Below, one piece after another: positions 15,890-25,076 of a stretch of 64,000 bases of DNA. Source of the stretch: UBA11222 sp030652895 (GTDB taxonomy: Bacteria; Pseudomonadota; Alphaproteobacteria; UBA11222); the NCBI GenBank assembly GCA_038318895.1, contig JBBQCS010000005.1:14444-78443 (forward strand), read 5' to 3'. The notes beneath the pieces are model-generated. The model worked only from the letters and a program-made list of their open reading frames with translations, was not told the DNA's origin and did no database searches. The translations under genes were made by a program, and so were the position numbers. Positions within the stretch are counted from its first letter, which is position 1, and every line of letters starts with the position of its first letter.

Positions 15890-17617
15890 CTATTCCGCAG
15901 CCTTTTTTAGCGCATTATTATAGTGCTCTCCGACACTGGTGCGCCAGATATCGCCTGGGCGCGCATTGGTGCATTCGCCGTTTTCAAACGTTGTCACCCC
16001 ATTGACAAGGATCGCACGGTAACCAGTCGCGCGCTGCACCAGACGCCTGCCGCCGCCAATGATGGTTTCATACACCGGCTTTTCCGGGGTGACCGCCAGT
16101 TTGTCGAGATCGTAGACAATGATGTCCGCGGGCGCGCCAGGCAGCAACATTCCCCGCCCGGTCATGCCGATCGACGCCGCCGCCATGTGCGAGAGGCGCC
16201 AATGCGCTTCTTCCAGGCTCAGCACTTTTTTGTCGCGCACCCATTTGGCTAGCAGGATGGTGGGATATTTGCCCAGGCTGAGGAACTGCGTATGGGCGCC
16301 GCCGTCCGACAGGCCGGGGATCACATACGGGTGCAGCAACATTTCCTGATTGGCCGTATCGTCCATATTGGCGAAATCTTCGATGATGAAATTGGTTTCA
16401 AGGCGTTCCGCCACATTGATGTCGCAAAACACATCAAGCGGATTCTGGCCGCGCTCGGAGGCGATCTGCGAGACATATTTGCCAACCAGTTTCGGGTCCT
16501 TCGATTCCATCACCATGAGCCGCGCCCAGTTGCCTGACCACAGCCGTTCCACATGATGGTCCAGATCATGCTGCAATGTTTTACGTACTTCAGGATTAGC
16601 CAGGTTGGCTATACGCTGTTCCAGCGGGCAGGCCAGCGCCTTGTTCCAGGCGGGCATTTCATCGAACAGATTATATTCGATCAGATTGAACAGGGATTCC
16701 AGTTCATGGGTCAGTCCCAGCCCGTTTACCTGCACCCGCGTGTTCATATCTTCCAGCAGCGCCAGGGCTTCCTTATAGGCGCCGGGGCGGTGGCCTTCCT
16801 GGATCAGCGCATTGTAATAAATCGGCCGCCCGGAAATATTGGCCCAGCGCTCGAGCATTTTGGCTTCGTCCGGCCCGATCTTCAGTTGCTTGGGCGTCAC
16901 TTCGATGGAGCCGACATTGAATTCCTGCGCCACGGAAATCAGCGCTTCGGTTTCCTCCATCGGCGCCACCAGGCTGGGCAGAATCGATCCATCAAAATCA
17001 CGGTCGATCAGATTAAGATCGGTGGACAGGCCCATGGCCCCGGCGCGATAGCCGTCACGCACCAGTTCTTTCATCGCCTCCAGTTCCGCAGGCGTCACAT
17101 GTTCGCGCGTGCTGTCTTCCGTACCCAGAACATAGCCGCGCACCGGAGATTGCGGAATATAGCTGGCCACATTGACCCCAAGCCCCGCCTTTTTCATAGA
17201 ATTGAGATATTCAGCCTGCGTCACCCAGTCCCAGCGCATGCCTTCTTTCATCGCGGAATAGGGAATGGCTTCCACACGGGTCATGCGTTGCATGGCGCGT
17301 TCGCGGTCATGCGGGTGGCAGGGCGCAAAGCCAAAACCACAGGCGCTGATCACGATCGAAGTAATGCCGTGCCAGCACGACTGGCTGGCATAGGGGTCCC
17401 ATTGCAGCTGCGCGTCGTAATGGGTGTGCACGTCAATGGCGCCTGGCGCGACGATCAGGTTGGTCGCGTCTATTTCTTTTTTTCCCTTGCCGGCCACACG
17501 GCCTATTTCGGCAATTTTTCCGTCCTTGATCGCAATGTCCGCCCTGAAGCGCGGCATGCGGGTGCCATCCACCACTGTGCCATTGCGGATTACCATATCG
17601 AAACGTATATCAGCCAT
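15890..17617 (-). CDS. Amidohydrolase superfamily protein, N-acyl-D-amino-acid deacylase type
   Basis: The product of about 575 residues begins MADIRFDMVIRNGTVVDGTRMPRF, typical of D-aminoacylase/dihydropyrimidinase-like amidohydrolases, with the metal motif DVHTHYDAQLQWDP (about 63-76), ISACGFGFAPC, and the C-terminal metal aspartate in GLSDGGAHTQF. The last part is the usual beta-sandwich segment (PGAPADIIVYD). These enzymes hydrolyse amide bonds of N-acyl amino acids or similar compounds. ATG 17617 is used because GGGAGG lies just upstream. It is downstream of the efflux operon, but a gap of 150 bases suggests separate transcription. An AGAATATTCT palindrome sits just before the ribosome site. 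Confidence 0.85.
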   Translation of the reverse strand: MADIRFDMVIRNGTVVDGTRMPRFRADIAIKDGKIAEIGRVAGKGKKEIDATNLIVAPGAIDVHTHYDAQLQWDPYASQSCWHGITSIVISACGFGFAPCHPHDRERAMQRMTRVEAIPYSAMKEGMRWDWVTQAEYLNSMKKAGLGVNVASYIPQSPVRGYVLGTEDSTREHVTPAELEAMKELVRDGYRAGAMGLSTDLNLIDRDFDGSILPSLVAPMEETEALISVAQEFNVGSIEVTPKQLKIGPDEAKMLERWANISGRPIYYNALIQEGHRPGAYKEALALLEDMNTRVQVNGLGLTHELESLFNLIEYNLFDEMPAWNKALACPLEQRIANLANPEVRKTLQHDLDHHVERLWSGNWARLMVMESKDPKLVGKYVSQIASERGQNPLDVFCDINVAERLETNFIIEDFANMDDTANQEMLLHPYVIPGLSDGGAHTQFLSLGKYPTILLAKWVRDKKVLSLEEAHWRLSHMAAASIGMTGRGMLLPGAPADIIVYDLDKLAVTPEKPVYETIIGGGRRLVQRATGYRAILVNGVTTFENGECTNARPGDIWRTSVGEHYNNALKKAAE

Positions 17618-17636
17618 ACTGCCATCTCCTCCCAAG

Positions 17637-17646
17637 AGAATATTCT
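17637..17646 (-). promoter_or_regulatory. AGAATATTCT palindrome in the leader of the amidohydrolase gene
   Basis: A 10-bp perfect palindrome lies 19 bases upstream of the ATG at 17617. The same 10-mer stands 21 bases upstream of the other leftward amidohydrolase at 28016. The role is unknown and chance is not excluded. Confidence 0.3.
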
Positions 17647-17768
17647 TTGTGGAGCCTTGCTGGACGGCGCGGACCGGAAAAAATATTGACAATACTGTAT
17701 GCCGGACCAGGCGGCTCCCCTAATGAGACGATGCTCAACAAGACTTGTCAAGATGTAAAGCGCGCGCA

Positions 17769-18902
17769 TTAATCCAGCGTGCGCCGGTACCGGGTAAGGG
17801 CGATGGTGCTGACCACAGTGAGGAAAATCAGCAGCGGCCAGATGCTGGGCCATATCTCAAAAAAGCCATTCCCCTTCAGCAGTATGCCGCGCACGATGCG
17901 CAGAAAATGCGTCAGCGGCAGCGCCTCGCCGATCATTTGCGCCCAGACCGGCATGCCGCGAAACGGAAACATGAAGCCAGATAAAAGTATCGACGGCAGA
18001 AAGAAGAACACAGTCATCTGCATCGCCTGTAACTGGTTGCGCGCCAGCGTCGAAAAGGTGAAACCAACCGCAAGATTGACCGCGATGAACAGCGCGAGCA
18101 CAAGGACCAGCAGCGGCAAGGACCCAATCATGGGGACATGAAAAATAAACCGTGCGCCCAGTAGGATAAAAATCACCTGAATATAACCAATCAGTACATA
18201 GGGGATCAATTTTCCTACCATGACCTCGGCCGGGGTTAACGGCATGGCCAGCAGATTTTCCATGGTGCCGCGTTCCGTTTCACGCGTCACCGCAAGGCCA
18301 GTGATCAGCACCATGGTCAGGGTCAGAATGACCCCAAGCAGCCCAGGCACAATATTATAGGCGCTGATCCCTTCGGGGTTGTAGCGCCGGTGTATGCGTA
18401 GTTCCAGCGGTGGTGCACGTGGGGCCATTGGCGCCAGCGCCCCTTTCAGATCATGGCGCAGGGCGGTCATTTCCAGCCGCGACAAAGCCGCAATCGCATT
18501 TATGGATGCAGACGGGTCGCTGGCGTCCGCCTCGATCAGCAATTGCGGCCGTTCGCCGCGCACAAGACGGCGCGAAAAATCATCCGGGACGGTGATGACA
18601 AATGACACACGCCCCTGGTCAAGCAGATTTGCGCCCTCCTGTTCGCCGCTGACTTGCCGGGTGAATTTGAAATAGCCGGTATGTTCAATGGCTGTGAGCA
18701 GCGATCGCACATAGACGCTGTTGTCGCGCGCAAGCACCGCCGTTGGCAGGCTTTTGGGATCACTGTTGATGGCGTACCCGAACAGCAATAGCTGTATAAC
18801 GGGAATACCGATGATCATGCCGAAGGTCAAACGGTCGCGGCGCATCTGAATAAATTCCTTCAGCAACACCGCCACCATGCGCGATACCGAAAAACCCATC
18901 AT
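17769..18902 (-). CDS. ABC transporter permease, ABC-2 / YbhR-like
   Basis: The 377-residue membrane protein has one N-terminal helix (FGMIIGIPVIQLLLFGYAI), a long extracytoplasmic domain (about 50-175) and five C-terminal helices with the conserved TVARE-like signature VTRETERGTMENLLAMPLTPAEVMVGK, typical of ABC-2 exporters such as YbhS/YbhR and YhhJ. It would form a homodimeric pore or pair with a permease elsewhere, since only one permease is encoded here. Its start overlaps the ATPase stop by 4 bases. It is the last gene of the tetR-hlyD-ATPase-permease operon. Confidence 0.92.
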   Translation of the reverse strand: MMGFSVSRMVAVLLKEFIQMRRDRLTFGMIIGIPVIQLLLFGYAINSDPKSLPTAVLARDNSVYVRSLLTAIEHTGYFKFTRQVSGEQEGANLLDQGRVSFVITVPDDFSRRLVRGERPQLLIEADASDPSASINAIAALSRLEMTALRHDLKGALAPMAPRAPPLELRIHRRYNPEGISAYNIVPGLLGVILTLTMVLITGLAVTRETERGTMENLLAMPLTPAEVMVGKLIPYVLIGYIQVIFILLGARFIFHVPMIGSLPLLVLVLALFIAVNLAVGFTFSTLARNQLQAMQMTVFFFLPSILLSGFMFPFRGMPVWAQMIGEALPLTHFLRIVRGILLKGNGFFEIWPSIWPLLIFLTVVSTIALTRYRRTLD

Positions 18903-19822
18903 CGGTCATCGGCTCCCTCGCGGCGCATCAGATCGATAAATACATCTTCAAGGCTGGGCGGCGCCGATGACCAGTGTATACCCGGCTGGTTGCGATAGGG
19001 TGCGAGGGCAGCATCCAGCAGCACCCCATCCCGGCCACTGATATGCAGTGCCGCACCAAAAAAACCGGCGTGATCCACACCCGCTTTGCCGCCAAGCTCC
19101 GTGGCCAGACGCCGCACACCTTCACCTTCGACCACCCGGGTAACCAGGTTGGAGGCCGCGATCACCTCGCTCACCGTGCCGCGCGCGATGATCCTGCCAT
19201 GGGCGATGTAGACGATGCGGTCGCACCGCTCCGCCTCGTCCATGTAATGGGTGGCGACCAGTACCGTCAGGCCCGTCTCGCTTAAACGGTGAATTTCTTC
19301 CCAGAACTCGCGCCGCGCCTGCGGGTCCACGCCCGCCGTCGGTTCATCCAGCAGCAGCAGTTTGGGGTCATGCAGGATGCAGGCGGCCAGCGCCATGCGC
19401 TGTTTCCAGCCACCCGACAGCGTCCCCGCCAATTGGTGCTGACGATACCCCAGGCCCAGTGTTTCAATTGTCCGGTCAACGCGCGCCTTGCGTCCCCCCA
19501 ATCCGTAAAGCCTGGCGACGAACTCCAGATTCTCGCGGATGCTGAGATCCTCCCAATAGCTGAATTTCTGGGTCATGTAGCCGGTTTCACGTTTAATGGC
19601 GGCGCTTTGTGTTCGGAAATCATATCCAAGGCATGCGCCTTCACCGGCATCGGGTTTCAGCAGACCGCACAGCAGGCGGATGGTCGTTGTCTTGCCGCTG
19701 CCATTGGGGCCCAAAAAGCCCCAGACCTCGCCTTTCGGCATTTGCAGGGCGACATCCTTGACCGCTACCTGTCCGGCAAAGGATTTGCACAGGCCGGTTA
19801 CGTCTATCGCCAGCTCGCTCAT
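18899..19822 (-). CDS. ABC transporter ATP-binding protein
   Basis: The 307-residue ATPase has Walker A GPNGSGKTTT (about 37-46), Q-loop in TGYMTQKFSYWEDLSIRENL, signature LSGGWKQRMALA, Walker B LLLLDEPTAGVDP and the switch histidine in VLVATHYMDEAERCD. The signature has Trp where Gln is usual. It resembles the first ATPase half of YbhF and other drug-export ATPases. It overlaps both neighbours by 4 bases, so translation of adaptor, ATPase and permease is coupled. Confidence 0.95.
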   Translation of the reverse strand: MSELAIDVTGLCKSFAGQVAVKDVALQMPKGEVWGFLGPNGSGKTTTIRLLCGLLKPDAGEGACLGYDFRTQSAAIKRETGYMTQKFSYWEDLSIRENLEFVARLYGLGGRKARVDRTIETLGLGYRQHQLAGTLSGGWKQRMALAACILHDPKLLLLDEPTAGVDPQARREFWEEIHRLSETGLTVLVATHYMDEAERCDRIVYIAHGRIIARGTVSEVIAASNLVTRVVEGEGVRRLATELGGKAGVDHAGFFGAALHISGRDGVLLDAALAPYRNQPGIHWSSAPPSLEDVFIDLMRREGADDR

Positions 19823-20772
19823 GGCGTCAACCGCACGTTAACAGGAAGGCCGGGACGGAAATATGATCCGTAAACAGATGGTGTTGCTTCCACCAAAAAC
19901 AGAAGTTTTTCGCGGTTTCCCACGCTGTAAATGACTGGCGGCGTGAACTCGGCTTCGCTGGAGATGAAGCTTACCGCCGCGGCAAGTTCATCCGGACATG
20001 AATCGCAACTAACCGTCACTGTTTTTCCCGGCTGCAGCGCAGCCAGCGACGTTTCAGGAACGAAAAACCGCAGTTTCACATTTTCTGGAGGCAACATGGA
20101 GATCACCACGCCGCCTGCGGGGACAAATTCGCCCGCACGGCGCAGTGTGTCCTCTATGACGCCCCCCACACGGGCCTTGATGCGCCGCTGATCCAGCCGC
20201 CAGCCGGCCTCGGCCAGTTGCGCCCGGCTGGCGGCGACGGCCGCCTGTGCCGCGGCTATTTCATCGTCGCGCGCCGGAAGCAGTGCCACGTCGCGCTGGG
20301 CCTGCAGCTCGCTTAACCGCGCGGCGGCAGTGGCGCGAATAGCGCGCGCCTCTTCAAACCGGCGGCGCGCGCTGGCGTCAGTTTTCGCCAGTTTCATTTG
20401 CCTGTCCTGCTCGGAACTGGCGAAACGCAAATTCGCCTCGGCCGCCCGGATCTGTTGATCTATCACCGACACTTCCTCGGCGCGCCGGCCCTTGGTCAGG
20501 TTTTCCAGCCGCGCTTGGGATTCGGCCAGACGGGCAACCGCCATGTCGCGCCCGGCCTGTTCACGCGTGTCTTCCAGGGTGAACAACAGATCACCCGGCT
20601 CTACGCTTTGGCCGTTCTTCACCGCGGTTTGCGTCAGCCAACCACTGTCCGGTGCTGCAACCAGCACATATTCCCCCTCCACATAGCCCTGCCAGGTCTG
20701 ATCGGCATCGCCGTCGCACCCCGCCAATGCCACACATAAAATCAGTCCACAGATGGAATGAAACGCTTTCAT
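19819..20772 (-). CDS. HlyD-family periplasmic adaptor lipoprotein of an ABC efflux system
   Basis: The product of about 317 residues starts at ATG 20772 (AAAGGA upstream, ATGA overlap with the regulator stop). It has a lipoprotein signal ending LAGC, then a split biotinyl-lipoyl domain (VLVAAPDSGWLTQTAVKNGQSVEPGDLLFTLED), a long alpha-hairpin coiled coil (about 75-180, rich in Ala, Glu and Arg) and the returning lipoyl half (IKARVGGVIEDTLRRAGEFVPAGGVVISML). It would link the inner-membrane ABC exporter to an outer-membrane channel not encoded here. Confidence 0.92.
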   Translation of the reverse strand: MKAFHSICGLILCVALAGCDGDADQTWQGYVEGEYVLVAAPDSGWLTQTAVKNGQSVEPGDLLFTLEDTREQAGRDMAVARLAESQARLENLTKGRRAEEVSVIDQQIRAAEANLRFASSEQDRQMKLAKTDASARRRFEEARAIRATAAARLSELQAQRDVALLPARDDEIAAAQAAVAASRAQLAEAGWRLDQRRIKARVGGVIEDTLRRAGEFVPAGGVVISMLPPENVKLRFFVPETSLAALQPGKTVTVSCDSCPDELAAAVSFISSEAEFTPPVIYSVGNREKLLFLVEATPSVYGSYFRPGLPVNVRLTP

Positions 20773-21443
20773 GCAATGTCCTTTTGCGGATGCAGGGAAA
20801 TTCCGGCCAGAAAGACGTCCAGATGCGCGGCGATAAACGCCTCGGCGTCGAATGGCGCCGGGTCGAACTGCGCAAAGCAGCTTTTCCAGATGGCGGATAG
20901 CACGACCGGGGCGATGCATAACTTTGCCGCATGTTCCGTTGCGACCGGACGAAACTCGCCGCGCGCAACGCCACGTTCGATGATCTGCGCCAGCAGGCCC
21001 AATCCCACGTCGATGACTTCGCGGCGATAAAATTCCGTGATTTCGGGAAAGTTGCCGCTTTCCGAAATAATGATTTTCGGCACAGCGGCAAGCGGCGACG
21101 TTAAAATTGCTGCGACTGTGGTGGTCAGAAACAGCCGCAGTAAATCCGCGCTGGGGCCGTCATGGCGCGCCACCATGGCGCCAACGGATTGCAGATTGGC
21201 AGCCATTCCTTCGCGCACCAGCGCACGGAACATGTCCTGCTTGCTGTCGAAATACAGATAGACCGTACCCTTGCTGACCCCGGCGCGCGCGGCAATGTCC
21301 TCCACCCGTGCGGCGTTGAAACCTTTTTCCGCGAACGAGGCCAGGGCCGCGTTTAGAATTTCCTGCGGCCGCGCGTCCTTGCGCCGCCGCCTTTTTGGTG
21401 TTGGCTGTGGAGACTTCTGTACACGATCGGGCTTGTAAGGCAT
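20769..21443 (-). CDS. TetR/AcrR-family repressor of the adjacent efflux operon
   Basis: The 224-residue protein has a basic N-terminus (PKRRRRKDARP), a TetR HTH (ILNAALASFAEKGFNAARVEDIAARAGVSKGTVYLYFDSKQDMFRAL) and a C-terminal domain of the TetR_C type seen next to HlyD/YbhFSR exporters. It is the first gene of its operon, so it probably controls its own transcription together with the exporter. An exact 11-bp inverted repeat lies 19-44 bases upstream of its ATG. The likely inducer is the exported compound. Confidence 0.93.
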   Translation of the reverse strand: MPYKPDRVQKSPQPTPKRRRRKDARPQEILNAALASFAEKGFNAARVEDIAARAGVSKGTVYLYFDSKQDMFRALVREGMAANLQSVGAMVARHDGPSADLLRLFLTTTVAAILTSPLAAVPKIIISESGNFPEITEFYRREVIDVGLGLLAQIIERGVARGEFRPVATEHAAKLCIAPVVLSAIWKSCFAQFDPAPFDAEAFIAAHLDVFLAGISLHPQKDIA

Positions 21444-21461
21444 TGGTTATTAAGCCATTTA

Positions 21462-21487
21462 TTAGTAACTGACTGGTCAGTTACTAA
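21462..21487. promoter_or_regulatory. TetR-type operator of the efflux operon
   Basis: TTAGTAACTGA (21462-21472) and TCAGTTACTAA (21477-21487) are exact complements around CTGG. A 26-bp palindrome with an ACTGACTGGTCAGT core just before a self-encoded TetR gene is what TetR/AcrR operators usually look like. Confidence 0.85.
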
Positions 21488-21694
21488 ATTGGATCAGATC
21501 TGGGTGGCTGTCAAGTGGTGAGAAAAATGGGCAGTTTAGCCTTTAAGAGATGGCTCAAAGGCGCATCAACGCGAAGCATTCCGCAGGATCAAATACGCAA
21601 GTTTTTTTGCGCGAATGTGTCTATGCAAGAAACGCCGGCAGGTCATAAAATCCGGACACTGAACGACTGTCTCTAAGCAAATGGCGCCGCACTA

Positions 21695-22543
21695 ATGGAG
21701 TTATCGCCGCCAACCCTGTACGCCCTGGTGCTTCTGGCGGCGGTTGCCCATGCGGTGTGGAATTCGCTGGTCAAGACTTCCAGTGACCGGCTGCTGATGA
21801 TGGCTGTGATCCGGCTGGTGGGGCTGGTTTTTGGCCTCGCCATACTGCCTTTCGCGCCATGGCCGGGACCCGATGTTTGGATATGGCTGGCCTGTGCGGT
21901 GGTTGCCCATTACGCCGCCTATGCGCTGCTGATCGAAACCTATCGCATTGGCGATCTCAGCCTGGTCTATCCTATTATCCGCGGGGCCGCCCCGATCCTG
22001 CTGGGGCTGATTGCGTATCTGTTTATTGGTGAACGCCTCAATTCCGGGCAGATGGCGGCGGTCGCGTTGACGTCATTGGGTATCCTGGTGCTGGTTAGCG
22101 GCAGGGGCGGCGATCTGACGGCAATCGGGCTTGCTCTTGCGACAAGTATCGCCATCGCCACTTATTCATTGTTCGACGGGATAGGGGTGCGCGCCAGCCC
22201 CAGCGTTTTGGGCTTCATGGCCTGGCTGGAAATATTGACGGGTGTTGGCGTGCTCGGCTTTACTCTGATGCGGCGGCGAAAGGCTATTCTGCCGTTTGTG
22301 CAGGCCAGCGGATTTACCGGGGTCTTTGCGGGTGCGCTGTCGATTGGCGGCTATCTCGCATTTCTGGCGGCAGCCAAAGTGCTGCCGCTGGCGCCGGTCG
22401 CCGCGCTGCGCGAAAGCAGCGTGATTTTTGGCACGGTGATTGGCGCTGTAATGCTTAAAGAAGGCTTTGGCGCGCGCCGTATCACAGCCGCCATTCTGGT
22501 AACCTGCGGCATTGCCGCGCTTGCATTGTCGGGACACAGATGA
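21695..22543 (+). CDS. EamA/DMT-family transporter
   Basis: The 282-residue protein has about ten hydrophobic helices in two homologous five-helix halves, with the EamA signatures YPIIRGAAPILLGLIAYLFIGERLNSGQ (first half) and LAPVAALRESSVIFGTVIGAVMLKEGFGARR (second half). Drug/metabolite transporters of this type export metabolites, amino acids or drugs; the substrate is not predictable. The stop is followed after one base by the ATG of the MOSC gene, so the two are cotranscribed. Confidence 0.9.
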   Translation: MELSPPTLYALVLLAAVAHAVWNSLVKTSSDRLLMMAVIRLVGLVFGLAILPFAPWPGPDVWIWLACAVVAHYAAYALLIETYRIGDLSLVYPIIRGAAPILLGLIAYLFIGERLNSGQMAAVALTSLGILVLVSGRGGDLTAIGLALATSIAIATYSLFDGIGVRASPSVLGFMAWLEILTGVGVLGFTLMRRRKAILPFVQASGFTGVFAGALSIGGYLAFLAAAKVLPLAPVAALRESSVIFGTVIGAVMLKEGFGARRITAAILVTCGIAALALSGHR

Positions 22544-22544
22544 A

Positions 22545-23087
22545 ATGAGCGCAACCGTAATCGCCGTGGCGGCCAGCGCCAGCCACAGCATGCGCAAACC
22601 AGTGCAGGACCGTATCGTGCTGCTGGCTGGGCTGGGGGTTGAAGGCGACGCGCATATGGGGGAGACGGTCAGGCATCGCTCGCGCGTGGCGATCGACCCG
22701 ACCGCGCCCAATTTGCGCCAGGTGCACCTGATCCACGCTGAATTACTCGCTGAATTGCGAGCGGCAGAGTTTGCGATTGCACCCGGTCAGATGGGGGAGA
22801 ATATCACCACACAGGGCATTGATCTGTTAGGGCTTGCAACCGGCGCGCGGCTGCATATTGGGCAAACCGTGGTGATCGAAATCACCGGTTTGCGCAACCC
22901 GTGTGCCCAGCTTGACGCAATTCAGCCAGGCCTCATGGCGGCGGTGATCGCGCGCAGTCCGCGCGGCAAGCTTATCCGCAAGGCAGGCGTCATGGGCGTG
23001 GTCGTCACCGGCGGTGAAGTACGGCCCGGCGACTCGATACGCGCCGTCATGCCGTCCCCTCCATACATTCCGCTGGCCCCAGTGTAA
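22545..23087 (+). CDS. MOSC-domain protein
   Basis: This 180-residue protein is essentially one MOSC domain: VEGDAHMG (residues 33-40), the HLIHAELL strand, GQMGENITTQGIDL (81-94), and the conserved cysteine in GLRNPCAQLD (residue about 119). MOSC proteins are sulfur carriers or molybdenum-cofactor-dependent reductases (YiiM/YuaD type). It is coupled to the EamA transporter gene; a functional link is not evident. Confidence 0.88.
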   Translation: MSATVIAVAASASHSMRKPVQDRIVLLAGLGVEGDAHMGETVRHRSRVAIDPTAPNLRQVHLIHAELLAELRAAEFAIAPGQMGENITTQGIDLLGLATGARLHIGQTVVIEITGLRNPCAQLDAIQPGLMAAVIARSPRGKLIRKAGVMGVVVTGGEVRPGDSIRAVMPSPPYIPLAPV

Positions 23088-23159
23088 CCTAACGCAGGGC
23101 GGTCCCTCAAATGTGATGCGCGACGCCCTGCCCAGGACGGGTAAAAGCGCCAAGCTATG

Positions 23160-23501
23160 TCATAGAGATATCTGGTTTGATCCGAAAACCAGTTCGAGCG
23201 ACACATTGTCCCCAATGATTTTAATCGCCTTTTTGGCTTTTTTTGACATGGGGATTTTACTCTTAATACAATAGGCAATCAGTATTGCGCCTAGGTTAGC
23301 AGTAGATATAACTATTTCCCGCTCTTCGTCCCGGTTGTAACTGATAAATCGTAATATAATGTTTGGTTTTTCATCTGGATCAATAGATGCGGATATTATT
23401 TTTCCCTCCGGAAGCTTTGGTACTGCTGAAGAGTTAAAGAAATTTATCGCGTTCAAGAGTTCTTCATTTGAAAACACGACCCGGCGCATTTCGGTTGGCA
23501 T
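23160..23501 (-). CDS. Small conserved-looking protein of unknown function, AT-rich gene
   Basis: The 113-residue product is not recognised. It begins MPTEMRRVVFSNEELLNAI, has a central beta-rich part with IVISTANLGAILIAYCI (about 65-81) and a basic segment KIPMSKKAKKAIKIIGDNVSLEL near the end. No signal peptide or clear membrane helix is seen. AAGGAG stands 7 bases before the ATG, which makes it a convincing gene. It is visibly richer in A/T and in Ile/Asn/Lys codons such as AAA, AAT and ATT than its neighbours. It is monocistronic between the MOSC gene (convergent) and mgtE. Confidence 0.7.
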   Translation of the reverse strand: MPTEMRRVVFSNEELLNAINFFNSSAVPKLPEGKIISASIDPDEKPNIILRFISYNRDEEREIVISTANLGAILIAYCIKSKIPMSKKAKKAIKIIGDNVSLELVFGSNQISL

Positions 23502-23752
23502 GCCTGTACTCCTTACTGGTTACTGACGCTGCTTTGGTGTCACAGAATATATCGGCTGGGCGGTTGTGAGCCAGCGTCTCGTAATTTTGCGTTGTTTTTT
23601 GCAGGTATGCATGCTGTTGGAGCGGGTGGACGGAGGATTTCTTCTGACGCGTGTCCGAATCATGCCACTGCGACGCAGGGCCGAACGGCAGGCGCAGAGT
23701 GTGCGGCGTGACTAATTGCTCTTGCCGGTCACTTTCTCCAGTTGCCGTCTGC

Positions 23753-25075
23753 TTAGGACAACATGCCTGACAACAGGGTGGCAATTCCGAGAAAGGAAAA
23801 AAATCCGACGATATCCGTCACCGTCGTCAGGATGATGGACGACGCCACCGCCGGGTCCTGTCCCAACCGTTTCAAGGTAATTGGCACCAAAGCGCCTGCT
23901 GTGCCGGCCGCGACCATGGCGATGATCATTGACGACGCGATGACAAATACCAGACCGATCTGTCCGCTCCAGAAATAGACGCCGGCGCCGCAGGTAATGG
24001 CGATCGCAATGCCGTTCCAGAACCCGGTGTTGACCTCCTTGCGGGTGACTTTCAGCCATTGGCTGACCCGGATTTCCCGTAACGCCAGGCCCCGCATGGT
24101 GACAGCCAGGGCTTGCGCGCCTGCATTGCCGGATTGCCCCGCCACCACAGGGAGCAATACAGCCAATGCAGTGAATTTCGCGATCGTCCCTTCAAACAAC
24201 CCCACCACCGCGGCCGCCATAAAGGCCGTCAACAGGTTGATCTGCAACCAGGGCATCCGCTTGCGCAGCGCAAACCAGCTGCTGGAGGTCGCACGCTCGT
24301 CTTTGCTGACGCCGACCATTGTTTGCATGTCGAGGGTTGCTGTTTCCTTCAGTGCGCCGATCAGCTCCGACTGGCGGATAACCCCAAGCAAAAGCCCCTC
24401 GGGATCAATGACCGCCATTTCTTCCAGCCTGTAGCGCTCAAACTTTTCGACAACTTCCTCTCGGGGGTCCATGGCGTACACGACGGCGGTGACCCCGCCC
24501 GCCAGACTGTCCAGTGTCTGGTCCGGTGCTGCCAGCGCAAAATCCCGGATACTTACGATGGACTGAAGCTTGTTATTGTCATCAACGATTTTCAGTTCGC
24601 TCAGATGAGAGGCGTATGGGTGCGGGCGCAAAATTTCCACCGCCTCGGAAACACGCATGGCGCCGGACAGTGCAAGAATATGTGTATCCATAAGCCGCCC
24701 CGCAGTATCTGGCGGAAAGCTCATCAACATGCGTAATTCAGACGCGTCATGCGCGCCCATGCGCGCAAGAATTTCGTCGCATTCCTGCGTCTCTAACCGG
24801 CTAAGAAGAATGGCAAGCTTGCCGGTATTCGCAATTCTGGCCAGTTCAGCCGTTATCTCCGGTGAAAACAGTACAAGAATTTCGGCAGCAATATCATCGC
24901 GCAACGCCTCCCACGCGACGATCATTGTTTTTATGGGTAACTCGGACAAAATCCGCGTGGCCTGCGCGCGATCGACTTCATCAAGTTTTTGCGCGGCAAT
25001 CTTGGGATAATTGATAAAATAACGCCGTACCAGTGCGGTAAGGACGGCATCATCATCATCGTTCTTGGCGGTCAT
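23753..25075 (-). CDS. mgtE: Magnesium transporter MgtE
   Basis: The 440-residue protein has the full MgtE layout: N-terminal superhelical domain (about 1-120), two CBS domains (about 130-250) and a five-helix membrane domain (about 280-440) with the pore signature LLPVVAGQSGNAGAQALA and the final GQDPAVASSIILTTVTDIVGFFSFLGIATLL. MgtE is a Mg2+ channel gated by Mg2+ bound to the cytosolic domains. It is the last gene of an operon starting with an MscS-like channel and a second, membrane-free MgtE-like protein whose stop lies one base upstream of its ATG. Confidence 0.95.
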   Translation of the reverse strand: MTAKNDDDDAVLTALVRRYFINYPKIAAQKLDEVDRAQATRILSELPIKTMIVAWEALRDDIAAEILVLFSPEITAELARIANTGKLAILLSRLETQECDEILARMGAHDASELRMLMSFPPDTAGRLMDTHILALSGAMRVSEAVEILRPHPYASHLSELKIVDDNNKLQSIVSIRDFALAAPDQTLDSLAGGVTAVVYAMDPREEVVEKFERYRLEEMAVIDPEGLLLGVIRQSELIGALKETATLDMQTMVGVSKDERATSSSWFALRKRMPWLQINLLTAFMAAAVVGLFEGTIAKFTALAVLLPVVAGQSGNAGAQALAVTMRGLALREIRVSQWLKVTRKEVNTGFWNGIAIAITCGAGVYFWSGQIGLVFVIASSMIIAMVAAGTAGALVPITLKRLGQDPAVASSIILTTVTDIVGFFSFLGIATLLSGMLS

Positions 25076-25076
25076 T

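Noticed and set aside
23502..23752. Small ORFs in the gap before mgtE
   Set aside because: The open frames have no ribosome site and no recognisable product. No riboswitch-like structure could be justified for mgtE, whose promoter is in any case far upstream before the channel gene.
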